This document shows, one piece after another, positions 11,801 through 21,740 of a stretch of DNA of 64,000 nt. Position numbers and translations under genes: made by a program. How positions within the stretch are numbered: position 1 is the stretch's first letter; each line of letters begins with the position of its first letter. The DNA is from Saccharomyces paradoxus (taxonomy: Eukaryota; Ascomycota; Saccharomycetes; Saccharomycetales; Saccharomycetaceae). The notes under the pieces were generated by a model that saw only the letters and a program-made list of their open reading frames with translations, ran no database searches and was not told the DNA's origin. The stretch lies in NCBI RefSeq assembly GCF_002079055.1, contig NC_047488.1:62001-126000 (forward strand). The letters run 5' to 3'.

Positions 11801-14800
11801 AAACGCTTCCATGTATCTGATTCAATTCTATTGATAGAGTTCAAAACGCCCTCTATTGAGTGTGGAACAGGTAAACCTGCTATAAAATCGCCATCATTTA
11901 TGGATTCGTAAATTTTTTGAAGCGTATTTATATTCATTTCTCTAGTTTTTGGCATGTTCATTTCCTCGAACAATAAATAGCTAAACTTGAACTCTTCTAT
12001 TTTAATAGAGATCTGGCAAATTTCTTCTAAATTTAAGCTAGAATACGTGCGCAAACAGTTTCGTTCCTTGTATCTTGAACCCATCCTAATCATTTTGATT
12101 ACACCGAAAAGCAGTTTCAGCTTTATCTCAGAATCTCTAACATTTAGCAACGTTGCTATTTGGGTAAAGATTTGACTGCTCCACCTCAAACAACTCTTTG
12201 GATCGTAAGTCATTGAAAGGAAAAATAAGTCATTAAGTACTAATTCACAAAACGTTATCGATGCTTTGCATAAAGGATACAAGCAAATAATAGGCGGTAT
12301 ATTAAATGATATTTGATGGATCAAGCCACGGGCGAATTTGCCTATCCAGCAGTCGTACGGCTCGTTTACTGACAAATAACTATCACATATGAATGACTCC
12401 ATTCCAAAATTGTTTGCCAACGGGCGTATGGCATTTAGCACATCCTTATCCAATGGAACAACTTTATCTTTGTTCTCATCCAATAACTTCTCCGTAAAGC
12501 CAAATTCAGTCTCGCTATTTTCCATTGAGTACCCCACTAAGTATGTTAGAATGCACTCAGAAAGAAAAAACACTTCGGTAGAATTATCTAACTCAGCTTG
12601 CTTGTTGAAGATTGAAATACGTCGGTATATCATATGCGGTAGCCCAGGGTGGTGAAACACCATTTCAAAGTTTTTCAAATGAAGTTCATTGTTAAAGTTT
12701 GAGGTACTCTCTATTTCAATTTCTTCCCGTGAAATGCTTCTTGAAAGAGTAGCAAACCATAACTTGAAGTTTTTGCTTAGATATTCCTTTGGAACATGAT
12801 GTTTCAAAATGTTAATTGCAGCTGCATTAGAGAGGAAACAATCAATTTTTGAAGCTACTGGTTTCTTAGCGTATGAAAAGAGTAAAGAAACCAATACAAC
12901 ATTGTCTATATTACAATTACTAGCGTCCAAAAGTTCCGTATTTTCATAAATATCATTTTGGATTACATGTCCGAATATCGCGTCAAGGCAATATTTCCAA
13001 GTTTTTATTTTGACGAGATCCCAACGCTCTAATAGCTTAATAGCCTGCTGAAAAGACGGACTGAGCTGTTTATATTCCCTCAAATAAATAAATATTTTGC
13101 AAAATAAGTTGGGTAAAGATGCTTCTATTTTAAACATCTTTTTGTTAGCCAGATTTAACAACGAGCTAAAAATGGTTATTATTTCATCATGAATATGTGT
13201 ATCTATCAAGAATTTTGAAAGCCGAATTATGATAAAGTTTAGGGTTGATGACTTTACAAGTACATTCTCATATAACACAAAAAGGAATTTCAACTCCCTT
13301 GCACATCGCAGTTTTCCCATGTAAGTGGATGTCTTTTCAAGGTCTGTAATAACTGACAGAAATAAAAGCTTGAATTCTTGGGTGCTATTTTTCTCGCGAG
13401 CAAACTGTGTCTGAAGTAAGCTTGCCCCCAAAGCTAAGGGTATATGGAGTGGGTATTGGTACCTCATAGAAACACTAGAATTTTCAAATAAATATTGGGA
13501 AAGGTATGAAGTTGGGAATAGCTTTTCAACAATCGACCTAAGTTCCGTAAGAGAGCCCAAATCAATAAATCTTATGATCCACTTTAACATCAGTAAGCGA
13601 TATTTTCGGTGGTATTTTACCGTTGGTTTACCTGATATTTGGGGCAATATGTCAAATATTAGTTCATTCACACCGCCGCTGATAAAGGCAAGTGGAATAC
13701 ATAAGTAATAGCTATTGTCCACCAGGTAAGCGTCATCATTTCCAGTAATTGTGTGTAATATGTCTAAAATCCATTTTTGGTTGAAACCTTGGGAAAAATA
13801 AATAGCAGAAATTTCCACAAAATATCTTCCTAGAAATTCATGAATGTTAGTAAATCCAAAAAGAGATATATCCCATTCTTTTTCTAATTTAGCACTAGGG
13901 ACCTTTGTTCTGTTAAACCAGTACATGATCAAATCAAATTTACAGTATTCGAAGAGTTCCATAAGGTTTTTATGGCGTAAAGCGACTATAATTTTGTTTA
14001 GAGCTTGTCTGATAAACGCACGGGTATGATTAAAGCTCGAGTATGTCATCATATCTTCCAAAGAAAAAACTAGACTTGGGTAGGACACCAGAGACAACAT
14101 GGACATTGTAAGTGAGTAAGAAGCAGATTTTTCAAGACTCTGCTGAGGCGGGCCAAATAAGCCCTTGATTTCAGAAAATATGATACTTTGGTTCTTGTAG
14201 CTCACTTGAGCCATATAATTTGAAATAATGTTAAGTATGCTAATAATACTGGACGAGTCCAGCTTTTGTAGGCACTTGATGAACGTCGCAAAAACCCTCT
14301 GCTTCCCGCCTCTGACTGTTCCTTGGGAAAGATCATGATGTTGAAGTAGACTAAGCAGCAGCTTAGAAAGGTTAACCGTAGGAGCCACACCAGTGAAAGA
14401 ATTGTCTTCAAATCTTGATATTATCCAGTCGAGGATATCATTACAGTCAGAATTCAGGGGCTGGCCAGGATAACATAACCATTGCGGTCTTATTGCTTCT
14501 ATATAAGATGTGAGTAAAAGCATAGCCTGATTGGAAGAGCTGTAGTGATTGCAAAGCAACTTTTCGCCCAAAACTTCTGTAAATTCTTCCAGAATTTTGT
14601 TGTAGGAGGATGTGTCAGCGATTGTTTGTTTTAACCACTGGCAAACAGTACCAAGATAAGATATAAATACATCTGTAGTAATACAATCGGAAAACTCCAA
14701 TATAGCTATCAAACGCTCTGAGATGCTTTTATTTTTTGAAGCCCATAGGTAGGCTTGCACTGCCTTATCCATCGCCGAGTGCTGAAGCTCCTGGAACCTA

Positions 14801-17223
14801 CCTCCAATTGTGTACGGACTATTATTCTGAGCAATCTCTTCTGAAGAGGCTTCAAAGTAATTGACGGCAGAAGTTCCTCCTTGAGATTTCTTTTTCTGTA
14901 TCTTGATAAAATCATTGACGATTTTTTTCATGTTAATCTTGTCAAGCACCACATGGTCTACATTTGTGGTATGTATTGATAAAACGTCCTCAAAGAATGA
15001 TTCGTAGGAGTTTTGGTTATCGAGACTAAGTTGCGGAATAGTTAGTGAGACTGTTCTCTTATATGCCGTAATAAACTCAAAAAAAGTGGAATCTCCACAA
15101 AGATTATCAATGATTTGTATTAGTTTTGCTGCCCAAGTGAATTTTTGTAAAGGTGATGACAATGTGTCACTTTCAATATTTTCCAATAACCTGTAAAGAG
15201 TTTCGTTGTATCGTGTAAGGTTTAAGGGAACTTTTGGTAAATTGAAAAAGGGAGTGCTGAAACATTTCGACTTTCCTTCCGGTTTTACACATAGAAGAAA
15301 CTTCCGCTGCTCTTGGAAATGGTGCCAGATCATATAGCTTTCATTCCAACATGGTGGAACAGGATTCGTTCTCCTGCGTTTTTTGTCATTAAATGGATTC
15401 TCTGGATCATATTTGTTACCTAACCAAGATATAAAATTGCAGAATTGGTCCTGCTTATCATCAGTTCCGTGCAATTGGTTCCACTTTGATTTCAGCCACT
15501 CAAAAATTCTATCCGCGGATGACATACCATTCATAGATTGAAAATCTTTACCAAAATGCTGAAGGTACCCCCATAACATGAATGATTCATTAGTAATCGA
15601 TATGGGACCCAAAATATCAGATAACTCGTAAAAATCGTGTATTTGATTGATAGTTTTCTCATCGAATAAAAGCTGCTTCGAAAACTTTATGGAGTTGGCT
15701 AATAAAACACAACTTATTTGGCAAGATTCTTTTGATTTCACTAATGGTAAGCAAACTTTAAATAGGCGCGTCATGTCGTCATTGCTTAATTCGCATTTTT
15801 CTTGAGATAACAAAGGAATGAATGAAAAGCAAACCCAATTAAAACATTGTATTTTTTCGAATTTTGAAAACAGAAGTTCTTTTAATTGGCTTGTGAAATT
15901 TTTAGTAACGTCTTTTAGCGTTCCATAAAATGAGCATAATTGTAATCCCAGCAATTCAAACTCGTGTAACCTACTTTCCTCTAAAAGATGGATAAGAAAA
16001 GTGTCCATATCATCAGAAATTCGCAGGATAGAAGGTATATCCGAATCGCATTTTCTTTTTTTGAATAGTAATGAGTTATTTTCACTTTTGTTGTACAATG
16101 CAAAATATGTTAATAATGATTTCGTAATCCCGAATACGTTTAGCCATACTGATGCGCCTTCTCTATCCCTAAGCCTAAAATCATGTAATACAAACCATGT
16201 ATTTTCATCTCTTGAACTTTGAGTATATGAGAATTCGATACAATCTAATGTGAACAATTGAGGCTTGTAATTACTTAAACGTAGTAGAATGTATTCACGG
16301 TACAGTGACACGAGAGATTCCGAGCAAAACTCTTCAGCATATTTTTCTTGACCTATCATATATGGAAGCTTATGGTTCATTAGTTCACTTGATATAACGT
16401 CAAACAGTGATAATTGATCCTGTACTAGTTCATTGGAAGTGCAGCCAATCGTGAGGTTGTAACTCCATGCTTCCTTTATAAGCATTAGTGTATCAATAAC
16501 GCTCAAACAATGGCACTTCAAAATCAATTGATTGATTAATGACATTATTAATCTCGTATTTCCATTTTCTTTTTTACTGAGCTTCAGAAAATCTATCACG
16601 GTCCAAGTAATTATCCTTGCAACTTGATATATACCAACTGTGTCTAATGCCAATAAGTTCAGGAGGATTGATACAAAATTGGTCAATGTTTTGTTTACCA
16701 TGGATATTCTCATTTGGTTTTGAAAGTACTCACAAATTTTGTCGACTAAGGATGTCCACTGGTGCACCATGAACTTAAGTTTGAAAGGGTCACTTTTAAT
16801 TAAGGCATCTAGGGCGAACGACAAATGTACTGAAACTGCATCCAATAAACTTTTGGACCCCTCTTTGACCATAAGTTCAGGTATTACTGCTAAAAGTAAC
16901 TTTAACGTTTTCACTTTAAATCTTCCACACGACTTTTCTACAAATAATCTTAAAACGTATGATATCGTAGAGAGTCTGTTCTCACTAAGTGACAACTTAT
17001 TTGTTGTTAACCTTGTCAAGTTTCGGAGAAGTTCACAATATTTTGTGTGTTCAGATGCAAGTAACTCTACCAAAGCATCTGCTGTTGTAGGTAGGGCCTT
17101 GGTTGGTATTCTCTCCGGATTTTCTTTTAGAACTGTTGTTAACTCATCTAAAGCACTGTTTCTCTCTTTGATTTTTGTTGACGATAACAAATTCAAAGTT
17201 TCTACGATTCCATGGTCCTCCAT
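8860..17223 (-). CDS. TEL1: PI3K-like protein kinase Tel1 (ATM homologue)
   Basis: The 2787-residue checkpoint kinase is the ATM orthologue. It is recruited to DNA double-strand breaks by Mre11-Rad50-Xrs2 and keeps telomeres at length. The N-terminus has the TAN motif (LLSSTKIKERNSALDELTTVL region, residues about 12-32), needed for telomere function. Most of the protein is a HEAT-repeat solenoid, followed by the FAT region. The kinase domain near the C-terminus carries GDRHLNNILLD (about residues 2609-2619) and DLGIAFDQG, the DFG equivalent. The last residues (SVIYMGWSPFY) are the FATC tail. The frame is unbroken over 8.36 kb, and the length equals the S. cerevisiae protein as I recall it. 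Confidence 0.98.
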   Translation of the reverse strand: MEDHGIVETLNLLSSTKIKERNSALDELTTVLKENPERIPTKALPTTADALVELLASEHTKYCELLRNLTRLTTNKLSLSENRLSTISYVLRLFVEKSCGRFKVKTLKLLLAVIPELMVKEGSKSLLDAVSVHLSFALDALIKSDPFKLKFMVHQWTSLVDKICEYFQNQMRISMVNKTLTNFVSILLNLLALDTVGIYQVARIITWTVIDFLKLSKKENGNTRLIMSLINQLILKCHCLSVIDTLMLIKEAWSYNLTIGCTSNELVQDQLSLFDVISSELMNHKLPYMIGQEKYAEEFCSESLVSLYREYILLRLSNYKPQLFTLDCIEFSYTQSSRDENTWFVLHDFRLRDREGASVWLNVFGITKSLLTYFALYNKSENNSLLFKKRKCDSDIPSILRISDDMDTFLIHLLEESRLHEFELLGLQLCSFYGTLKDVTKNFTSQLKELLFSKFEKIQCFNWVCFSFIPLLSQEKCELSNDDMTRLFKVCLPLVKSKESCQISCVLLANSIKFSKQLLFDEKTINQIHDFYELSDILGPISITNESFMLWGYLQHFGKDFQSMNGMSSADRIFEWLKSKWNQLHGTDDKQDQFCNFISWLGNKYDPENPFNDKKRRRTNPVPPCWNESYMIWHHFQEQRKFLLCVKPEGKSKCFSTPFFNLPKVPLNLTRYNETLYRLLENIESDTLSSPLQKFTWAAKLIQIIDNLCGDSTFFEFITAYKRTVSLTIPQLSLDNQNSYESFFEDVLSIHTTNVDHVVLDKINMKKIVNDFIKIQKKKSQGGTSAVNYFEASSEEIAQNNSPYTIGGRFQELQHSAMDKAVQAYLWASKNKSISERLIAILEFSDCITTDVFISYLGTVCQWLKQTIADTSSYNKILEEFTEVLGEKLLCNHYSSSNQAMLLLTSYIEAIRPQWLCYPGQPLNSDCNDILDWIISRFEDNSFTGVAPTVNLSKLLLSLLQHHDLSQGTVRGGKQRVFATFIKCLQKLDSSSIISILNIISNYMAQVSYKNQSIIFSEIKGLFGPPQQSLEKSASYSLTMSMLSLVSYPSLVFSLEDMMTYSSFNHTRAFIRQALNKIIVALRHKNLMELFEYCKFDLIMYWFNRTKVPSAKLEKEWDISLFGFTNIHEFLGRYFVEISAIYFSQGFNQKWILDILHTITGNDDAYLVDNSYYLCIPLAFISGGVNELIFDILPQISGKPTVKYHRKYRLLMLKWIIRFIDLGSLTELRSIVEKLFPTSYLSQYLFENSSVSMRYQYPLHIPLALGASLLQTQFAREKNSTQEFKLLFLSVITDLEKTSTYMGKLRCARELKFLFVLYENVLVKSSTLNFIIIRLSKFLIDTHIHDEIITIFSSLLNLANKKMFKIEASLPNLFCKIFIYLREYKQLSPSFQQAIKLLERWDLVKIKTWKYCLDAIFGHVIQNDIYENTELLDASNCNIDNVVLVSLLFSYAKKPVASKIDCFLSNAAAINILKHHVPKEYLSKNFKLWFATLSRSISREEIEIESTSNFNNELHLKNFEMVFHHPGLPHMIYRRISIFNKQAELDNSTEVFFLSECILTYLVGYSMENSETEFGFTEKLLDENKDKVVPLDKDVLNAIRPLANNFGMESFICDSYLSVNEPYDCWIGKFARGLIHQISFNIPPIICLYPLCKASITFCELVLNDLFFLSMTYDPKSCLRWSSQIFTQIATLLNVRDSEIKLKLLFGVIKMIRMGSRYKERNCLRTYSSLNLEEICQISIKIEEFKFSYLLFEEMNMPKTREMNINTLQKIYESINDGDFIAGLPVPHSIEGVLNSINRIESDTWKRFLFNNANFDANYTTSLEEEKEPLIKATEDSGFYGLTSLLESRLSGSSDVYKWNLELGNWKLLTPKIIDSKAKGLYYAIKNLPQDVSYAEKCLEKSLLTIFDSRQHFTSQNEWMDTLNAIIEFIKIASSSQNICSFPQTLMSIIKADKERLNTIDFYDHKATLKGRHTLMNVLSKNSLEENAECSKCLHLGSIIQLANYIQLAIANGASQDALRNATLMSNMVKNTAKLYEDPSVLSQIEKLASYMSANALWESQEYKAPVMIMRDLVARNEKNTSEGTLYGDFELLLDVPMDQIKARLVKWSSESRLESAAAIYEENIVNWDINVDDHESCSDVFYTLGSFLDEQAQKLRSNGEIEDREHRSHTGKATLKALELIYKNTKLPENERKDAKRHYNRVMLQYNRDSEILKALLLQKEKFLWHALHFYLNTLVFSNRYDNDIIDKFCGLWFENDDNSKINQLLYKEIGTIPSWKFLPWVNQIASKISMEENEFQKPLQLTMKRLLYKLPYDSLYSVMSILLYEKQSNKDTSISQKIQAVKKILLELQGYDKGAFAKKYVLPVQEFCEMSVELANLKFVQNTKKLHLANLKIGQYWLNQLSMEKLPLPMSDFTVKSSADGRKARPYIVSVNETVSITTTGLSLPKIITFNISDGTTQRVLMKGSNDDLRQDAIMEQVFRQVNKVLQNDKVLRNLDLGIRTYKVVPLGPKAGIIEFVANSTSLHQILSNLHKNDKITFDQARKAMKAVQTKSNKERLKTYLKITDEIKPQLRNFFFDSFPDPLDWFEAKKKYTKGVAASSIVGYILGLGDRHLNNILLDCSTGEPIHIDLGIAFDQGKLLPIPELVPFRLTRDIVDGFGVTGVDGLFRRSCERVYAVLRKDYVKVMCVLNILKWDPLYSWVMSPVKKYEHLFEGEHETTNFDNVSKFIGHNDRNENQESYRALKGVEEKLMGNGLSVESSVQDLIQQATDPSNLSVIYMGWSPFY

Positions 17224-17673
17224 TGTTTACGCTACCTACTAGCTTAGCTTACCCTTTTCTTTGGCGGAGTTTTCTCGAATTGTTTGCTTTTCTTTTCGAG
17301 TGTGTGAGATGTCAATTAGCTTTAATAATTCTATTAACTTGGATCTAGTTTATCTTGAAAAATGTCAAAATACGCATATTGTACGGCTGGTGTCGTTATT
17401 TGTTTCTGGCTTGCAAATCACTCTATCATATGAATTCTTATCTTATTGACGTGTGTAAGTGCTTTTTGGCGTACCCCAAGAAAAAAAATGTAGAGTATCC
17501 CACCATGCTCGTAATTTTTCCAGATGATTCTCTGAATGAGCGATAATATTAATACTTTCCTCTAAAAATGCAATGAATAATTGAGTTTCTTTAATCTGTT
17601 CAAGAGATTGTATTTATAAAGAAAATATGTATATTTGTGAAATCTAAGAGTATGAGTCAAAATAATTTCCTTT
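17224..17673. other. Intergenic: TEL1 promoter and RPL23A 3' region
   Basis: The 450 bases between the TEL1 start and the RPL23A stop are AT-rich. Short overlapping open frames on the plus strand have no recognisable motif and look accidental. I see no convincing transcription-factor site. Confidence 0.6.
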
Positions 17674-18587
17674 TTACACAACAACACCGGAGTTAGATGC
17701 AACTCTTGGCCATAAATCGGCACATTCTTTACCGACTGGACCAGTGATAGCTGAACCCTTCATTTCACCCTTTGGATTGGCGATGACACCAGCATTGTCT
17801 TCGAAATACAAGAAGACACCGTCTCTTCTTCTCCAAGACTTGGCTTGACGAACAACGATTGCTGGCATAACCTTCTTTCTTAATTCTGGCTTACCCTTCT
17901 TAACAGTAGCCATAACCATATCACCTAGGGAGGCGGCTGGCAATCTGTTCAATCTGGAACCAGAACCTTTGACGGCAATAATGTACAAGTTTCTAGCACC
18001 ACTGTTGTCAGCACAGTTCATGATGGCACCGACTGGTAGACCTAACTAGTTAGAAAGAGTTCTCAACATTAGGGAATGAGAATAGTTGTTAGTAAAAGAG
18101 TCGGGAGAAGTTGGCGTTATGTGATTAATCCTGAAATATAGAGTTAAACGAGACGTTTGCAGAATTTAGACCTGTTTCAACGGTTACTCATTAGTGTAGG
18201 CGAACAGAGGGAAGCAGAATACGCTTGCCGTATATAATCCTAAACCTGAAAGGTTTGAGTCCATAAATTTTGACACGGATCACCTCATTTTCAAATATAG
18301 CCCACTTAGTCATTCAAATACTGCCATTTAGGCATACAGTTGCATATTCGGCGGGGCATAATTAGCGATGACGCATCATTGTTATGGAGAATCTCAAAAG
18401 GAATATGACCTGACTCTGCACTTAGCTTTTAAGGTCATTAAAAGCTTGTTTTATCTTGTTGGACCCAGTAAAATAAAATCTTGAAACTTCGCTTCATAAT
18501 CAATTTAACCAAATTGCATTGTGGAAAATGAAAATTTTAACATACTGAGATTCTAAACTTAGTACCTTGAGCACCGTTACCGGACAT
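17674..18587 (-). CDS. RPL23A: Ribosomal protein uL14 (spliced)
   Basis: This encodes the large-subunit ribosomal protein uL14 (yeast L23), 137 residues. Exon 1 is 18546-18587 (42 bases, [14 protein letters not shown]) and exon 2 is 17674-18045; together they give an uninterrupted frame. The joined protein continues [20 protein letters not shown] and carries the conserved [30 protein letters not shown] core of uL14. Codon bias is strong. A duplicate gene (RPL23B) exists elsewhere in Saccharomyces. The ATG inside exon 2 (18021) is an internal methionine, not the start. Confidence 0.97.
18046..18545 (-). other. RPL23A: RPL23A intron
   Basis: The 500-base intron has donor GTATGT (complement of 18540-18545), a perfect TACTAAC branch point (complement of 18088-18094) and a TAG acceptor (complement of 18046-18048). 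The size is typical of yeast ribosomal-protein introns. I saw no snoRNA boxes inside it. Confidence 0.95.
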
Positions 18588-19075
18588 TATTAGTTATATA
18601 TGGGTGTGTTGGATTTGTATTACTTGTAAGCCCCAAGAATGAAAACAACGAAAGTAAGAGATTTCCAGCTACTAAATCAATTACAACCTTAGCAATATGA
18701 TAGTTGCTATTAGCGGGAAACAGGTACATTATGGCTACAGTTCGTATCCGGCCAAATTAATTTTTCAGCCCGAGCGTGTTTGGGTTTGATATTTTCTTTT
18801 TTTATCTCTTTTTCAACATTTCTATGCAAGACTGCTAATGGTTGTACGGCAATTTCTATAAAAGCGGGATAAGCCACCACAAATTTGGTCTTTATTAAAA
18901 TAAACTGCATGGGTTTTTAAGGGCATTTTTCATATGGTGTACCGGTGTTAAAGTCGTCTGTTCTATGCTCTATTATCTTATTTTTTATCTGAGGTATATC
19001 ATGATATGGTAATAGTAATTGCGATTGCAAGCTTAGGATTACATTTATATAAAACAATACAAATATTTAGCCCGT
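18588..19075. other. Intergenic: RPL23A promoter and YBL086C 3' region
   Basis: The stretch between RPL23A and YBL086C contains no gene I can support. It holds the RPL23A promoter with one Rap1-like site at 18936-18948 and a T-rich section. Confidence 0.6.
18936..18948 (-). promoter_or_regulatory. Rap1-like site upstream of RPL23A
   Basis: The minus strand reads ACACCGGTACACC, matching 12 of 13 positions of ACACCCRYACAYM. It lies about 350 bases upstream of the RPL23A start, a usual distance for a Rap1 site in a ribosomal-protein promoter. Confidence 0.6.
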
Positions 19076-20467
19076 TTAGGTTATTATAGACCAATTCTTG
19101 TTTTCTCTTATTCTATCCGTTAAAAAGTCTGTGGGGTTGTTGTCTTCGACAACGTCATTATCCTCGTTGCTCCCTTCATTATTAGCTGTATTTTCGTGAT
19201 CCTCGTCATTATGAGTCCTCAGTTTTGCACGTTGTGCGCGCGACATATGACTCCAGTTTTGTTTTTTCTCCAAATACTCTCTTTTGCCCATTGTACTGTA
19301 ACCATCATCACTTGGATTTGGAGGCCAACTACTTGCTTTGTTCCCGGGGTTATTGCCATAATTTGGATTATAGTACTCTTCTTCCATTTCATTCAACCTC
19401 AATGCCTGTAAATCGATTAGGTTTATGCCCTTCTCGTTCTTAGCCCAACCGTTTCCACCTTGTAAAATATCTTCCACACATTCTCTCGGTGTAAATTCAC
19501 CTGGTCTTGGATCCCAAGGTAGTTTGAACGTCTTCTGGTACAAGTTCTCAATTAGTGGGCTCATGGAGGACGATATTGTTGTGGAAAGTCCTGGCTTTGA
19601 TGTCGCTTCGCTACTCTTGTTGTTGGTAGATGTCGGTGATTTGAGGCTTGTGCTATTTCCTGTCCCATTCGTGCTAGGTTTCGCTACAGTTGTGCCAATA
19701 CCATTTATATTAGAGAATGTATTCTTTGGTGATATCTGGTTTGTTGTCGAAGTAGGGCTAGAAAGTTCGGATGTGTTGTCTAGTATAGTATTTATTCCTG
19801 GCCTAAAATTAGCAAGCTGGCCATTAGTAAACGATTTGGAAATGTTAAAGTCTTCGTAAGAGCCTCTAACTAATTTTAATTGTAATGAGACGTTGATAAT
19901 AGAATTGACCTTTGAGTGTTTCAGGAGAAATCTGTTTGTTGTGGGATTTTCGTCTTCTTTAACATATTCCGTTATATCTATGTCTACTGTTCCTAATAGG
20001 AGCTTACCCGTTATCTTTTGAGAATATGAATTGCTTCCTGTGGCAGTTAGTGCAGTGGCGTTTGCATAAGTGGTTTTCTTCACTTTACCATTGGCACTAG
20101 AACTAGAAGTCAACGCGGAATTTGCATCGGCAAACTCAAAAAAAACATCCAACACTAATATTTTCTTCAGGAAGCAGCCATTTTTATCTAAGTGAAGCTT
20201 CACCAGGATTGGTTTGTCCAGTGAATAATTCCATTGTGCTCTATGATGTTGCACATGTACATGTTTTGTTGTACCTCTACTCTGGGTCGAAGTAGATTGA
20301 TGCTCACCATCCAGAGCGATCTTATGTCCGGACGTCCCGGTTCCATCCTTCAGACGCCATTTTGTGTAGCAGTAACCAGAAGATTGAGGAATATTTACCA
20401 ATTCTTTGATTTGCAGGTCCAATAAGAATTTTGGTCTTTTTGCCTTGCTATTATGATTAAACGGCAT
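19076..20467 (-). CDS. NT-C2 domain protein, function unknown (YBL086C)
   Basis: The 463-residue protein corresponds to YBL086C, which has no standard name that I know of. The N-terminal 180 residues (RPKFLLDLQIKELVNIPQSSGYCYTKWRL, then VDIDITEYVKEDENPTTNRFLL) look like an NT-type C2 domain of the EEIG1/EHBP1 kind, which usually acts at membranes. The middle (about 210-300) is low-complexity Ser/Thr/Asn. The C-terminal part has a conserved-looking stretch, ECVEDILQGGNGWAKNEKG, and ends in acidic repeats and NWSIIT. The ATG at 20467 is the first methionine; the frame upstream lacks another ATG. A role at the cell periphery is inference from the C2 domain and from what I recall of its S. cerevisiae counterpart. 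Confidence 0.88.
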   Translation of the reverse strand: MPFNHNSKAKRPKFLLDLQIKELVNIPQSSGYCYTKWRLKDGTGTSGHKIALDGEHQSTSTQSRGTTKHVHVQHHRAQWNYSLDKPILVKLHLDKNGCFLKKILVLDVFFEFADANSALTSSSSANGKVKKTTYANATALTATGSNSYSQKITGKLLLGTVDIDITEYVKEDENPTTNRFLLKHSKVNSIINVSLQLKLVRGSYEDFNISKSFTNGQLANFRPGINTILDNTSELSSPTSTTNQISPKNTFSNINGIGTTVAKPSTNGTGNSTSLKSPTSTNNKSSEATSKPGLSTTISSSMSPLIENLYQKTFKLPWDPRPGEFTPRECVEDILQGGNGWAKNEKGINLIDLQALRLNEMEEEYYNPNYGNNPGNKASSWPPNPSDDGYSTMGKREYLEKKQNWSHMSRAQRAKLRTHNDEDHENTANNEGSNEDNDVVEDNNPTDFLTDRIRENKNWSIIT

Positions 20468-20658
20468 CTTGATATTCACCGCACTAAATTAGCCCTTTCT
20501 ATAGGTACTTAATGTTATTTTAGCAACCTGAATGAAATCAGAAGATGTTCTTTCCTTCTTATACAAGTGCCTTTTATCACTGTCACTGAACTTGGTCATC
20601 TTAGAAATACAAAGGGGGGGACCCTGAGAAAACTTCCACCGAAAAAAAAAGTATGCCC

Positions 20659-20664
20659 ACGCGT
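20659..20664 (+). promoter_or_regulatory. MCB element ACGCGT
   Basis: ACGCGT is the MluI cell-cycle box bound by MBF in G1/S genes. It lies 192 bases upstream of the YBL086C start. Confidence 0.5.
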
Positions 20665-20667
20665 CCT

Positions 20668-20674
20668 TTACCCG
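20668..20674 (+). promoter_or_regulatory. Reb1 site TTACCCG
   Basis: TTACCCG matches the Reb1 core. Reb1 clears nucleosomes at promoters. The site lies four bases from the MCB box. Confidence 0.6.
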
Positions 20675-20692
20675 GAAATAATTATCCTGATT

Positions 20693-20702
20693 TAGCCGCC
20701 GA
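20693..20702 (+). promoter_or_regulatory. URS1 (Ume6) site
   Basis: TAGCCGCCGA is an exact match to the URS1 consensus bound by Ume6, which represses early meiotic genes in vegetative cells. It lies 226 bases upstream of YBL086C and about 1 kb from BOI1, so YBL086C is the likelier target. Confidence 0.7.
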
Positions 20703-21740
20703 GATTGTTATATATATATGTATCGAAGGTCTCTGGATTGTGGCAAATCAAGGTATCCCATTGGTTTTATTTCATCAGTTGCTTTTGTAGTCGGCAAATT
20801 TTGAACCAATAAATGATGGAAAATTGTGTTACCGAACCTCCTCTCTGTTACGAGCGGTAAATACAAGGAAGACGCATGTCAATGCAGGTAATATATAGTG
20901 CAAAGCGTCTATCGAATTAGTGGCACACTTCCTTCTCTCAGCAGCTACATTCTCTTTTATAATGTGGGGCTATTTTACTAAAATTTATAGTACAGGAATG
21001 GTTGTGGATCCAGATGAAACTTAGTTTACATCAAAGGTTATGTCGCGCAATATTCACTACAGTACGGCTTAGCAAACGCAACCACTATTTTAAGAGTTAA
21101 AGCCTTTACAGGGTTCTCACAGATACAAATTTGTTTTCTTCTTTGGCACTCCCAAGAATGTTTGGGGTGTCAGCGTTAAGAATGACGAAGAAATCCTATA
21201 TCCCAAAAATAAATACTAGGATTTCGTGACAAAAATTAAAAACGGGAAACATGATGTAGCTAAAAATCTTTAAGGATCAGTAATGAGGATTTTATATAAT
21301 TGCACGAATCAACTCTTCAAAAAAGGCCACCAAATATTCAGGGATCGGTGTGTTTCTATTCTATTGTCGCGTAAGAAAGGCTATCACATATGGGGAGAAG
21401 AACTCAGCCACATTGAACTACTTTCGAAACCGCGTAGTCGGAAACGACATTCCCCCGTACCAAAACAAACGAAAGGACGTGAAAGCTAAATGAATAACAT
21501 GGCACTAATAATTTGGCAGAAGAAGAAAAAGAAAAAGGAAAAAGAAGCTAAAACTTTACGGTTCCCTTGGGATATCCTCTGATTTACATCCGAAGAATTG
21601 GGTGCGTAATTAAGAGCAATCTTCCGTTTCATCAAGCAGTTTTACTGCACCAGTCTATAGAAGCAATAGTTTTACTGGCAATTCCAACAAAGTTCTAATC
21701 CGAAGTGACTCGAAGACATTGCAATAAAAAAGAGTAGAGG

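Larger units (their letters stand above)
20468..21740. promoter_or_regulatory. Long divergent promoter of YBL086C and BOI1
   Basis: This 1.27-kb gene-free interval is the longest in the window. It contains an ACGCGT (MCB) box, a Reb1 site and a perfect URS1 within 45 bases (20659-20702), plus a purine-rich tract at 21519-21547 just upstream of BOI1. A few short open frames on the plus strand (for example 21283-21489) show no family features. I recall a replication origin mapped near here in S. cerevisiae, but I found no better than a 9-of-11 match to the origin consensus. Confidence 0.6.

Noticed and set aside
20468-21740. Replication origin in the YBL086C-BOI1 gap
   Set aside because: I recall an origin mapped in this neighbourhood in S. 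cerevisiae, but the best matches I found are 9 of 11, too weak to annotate.
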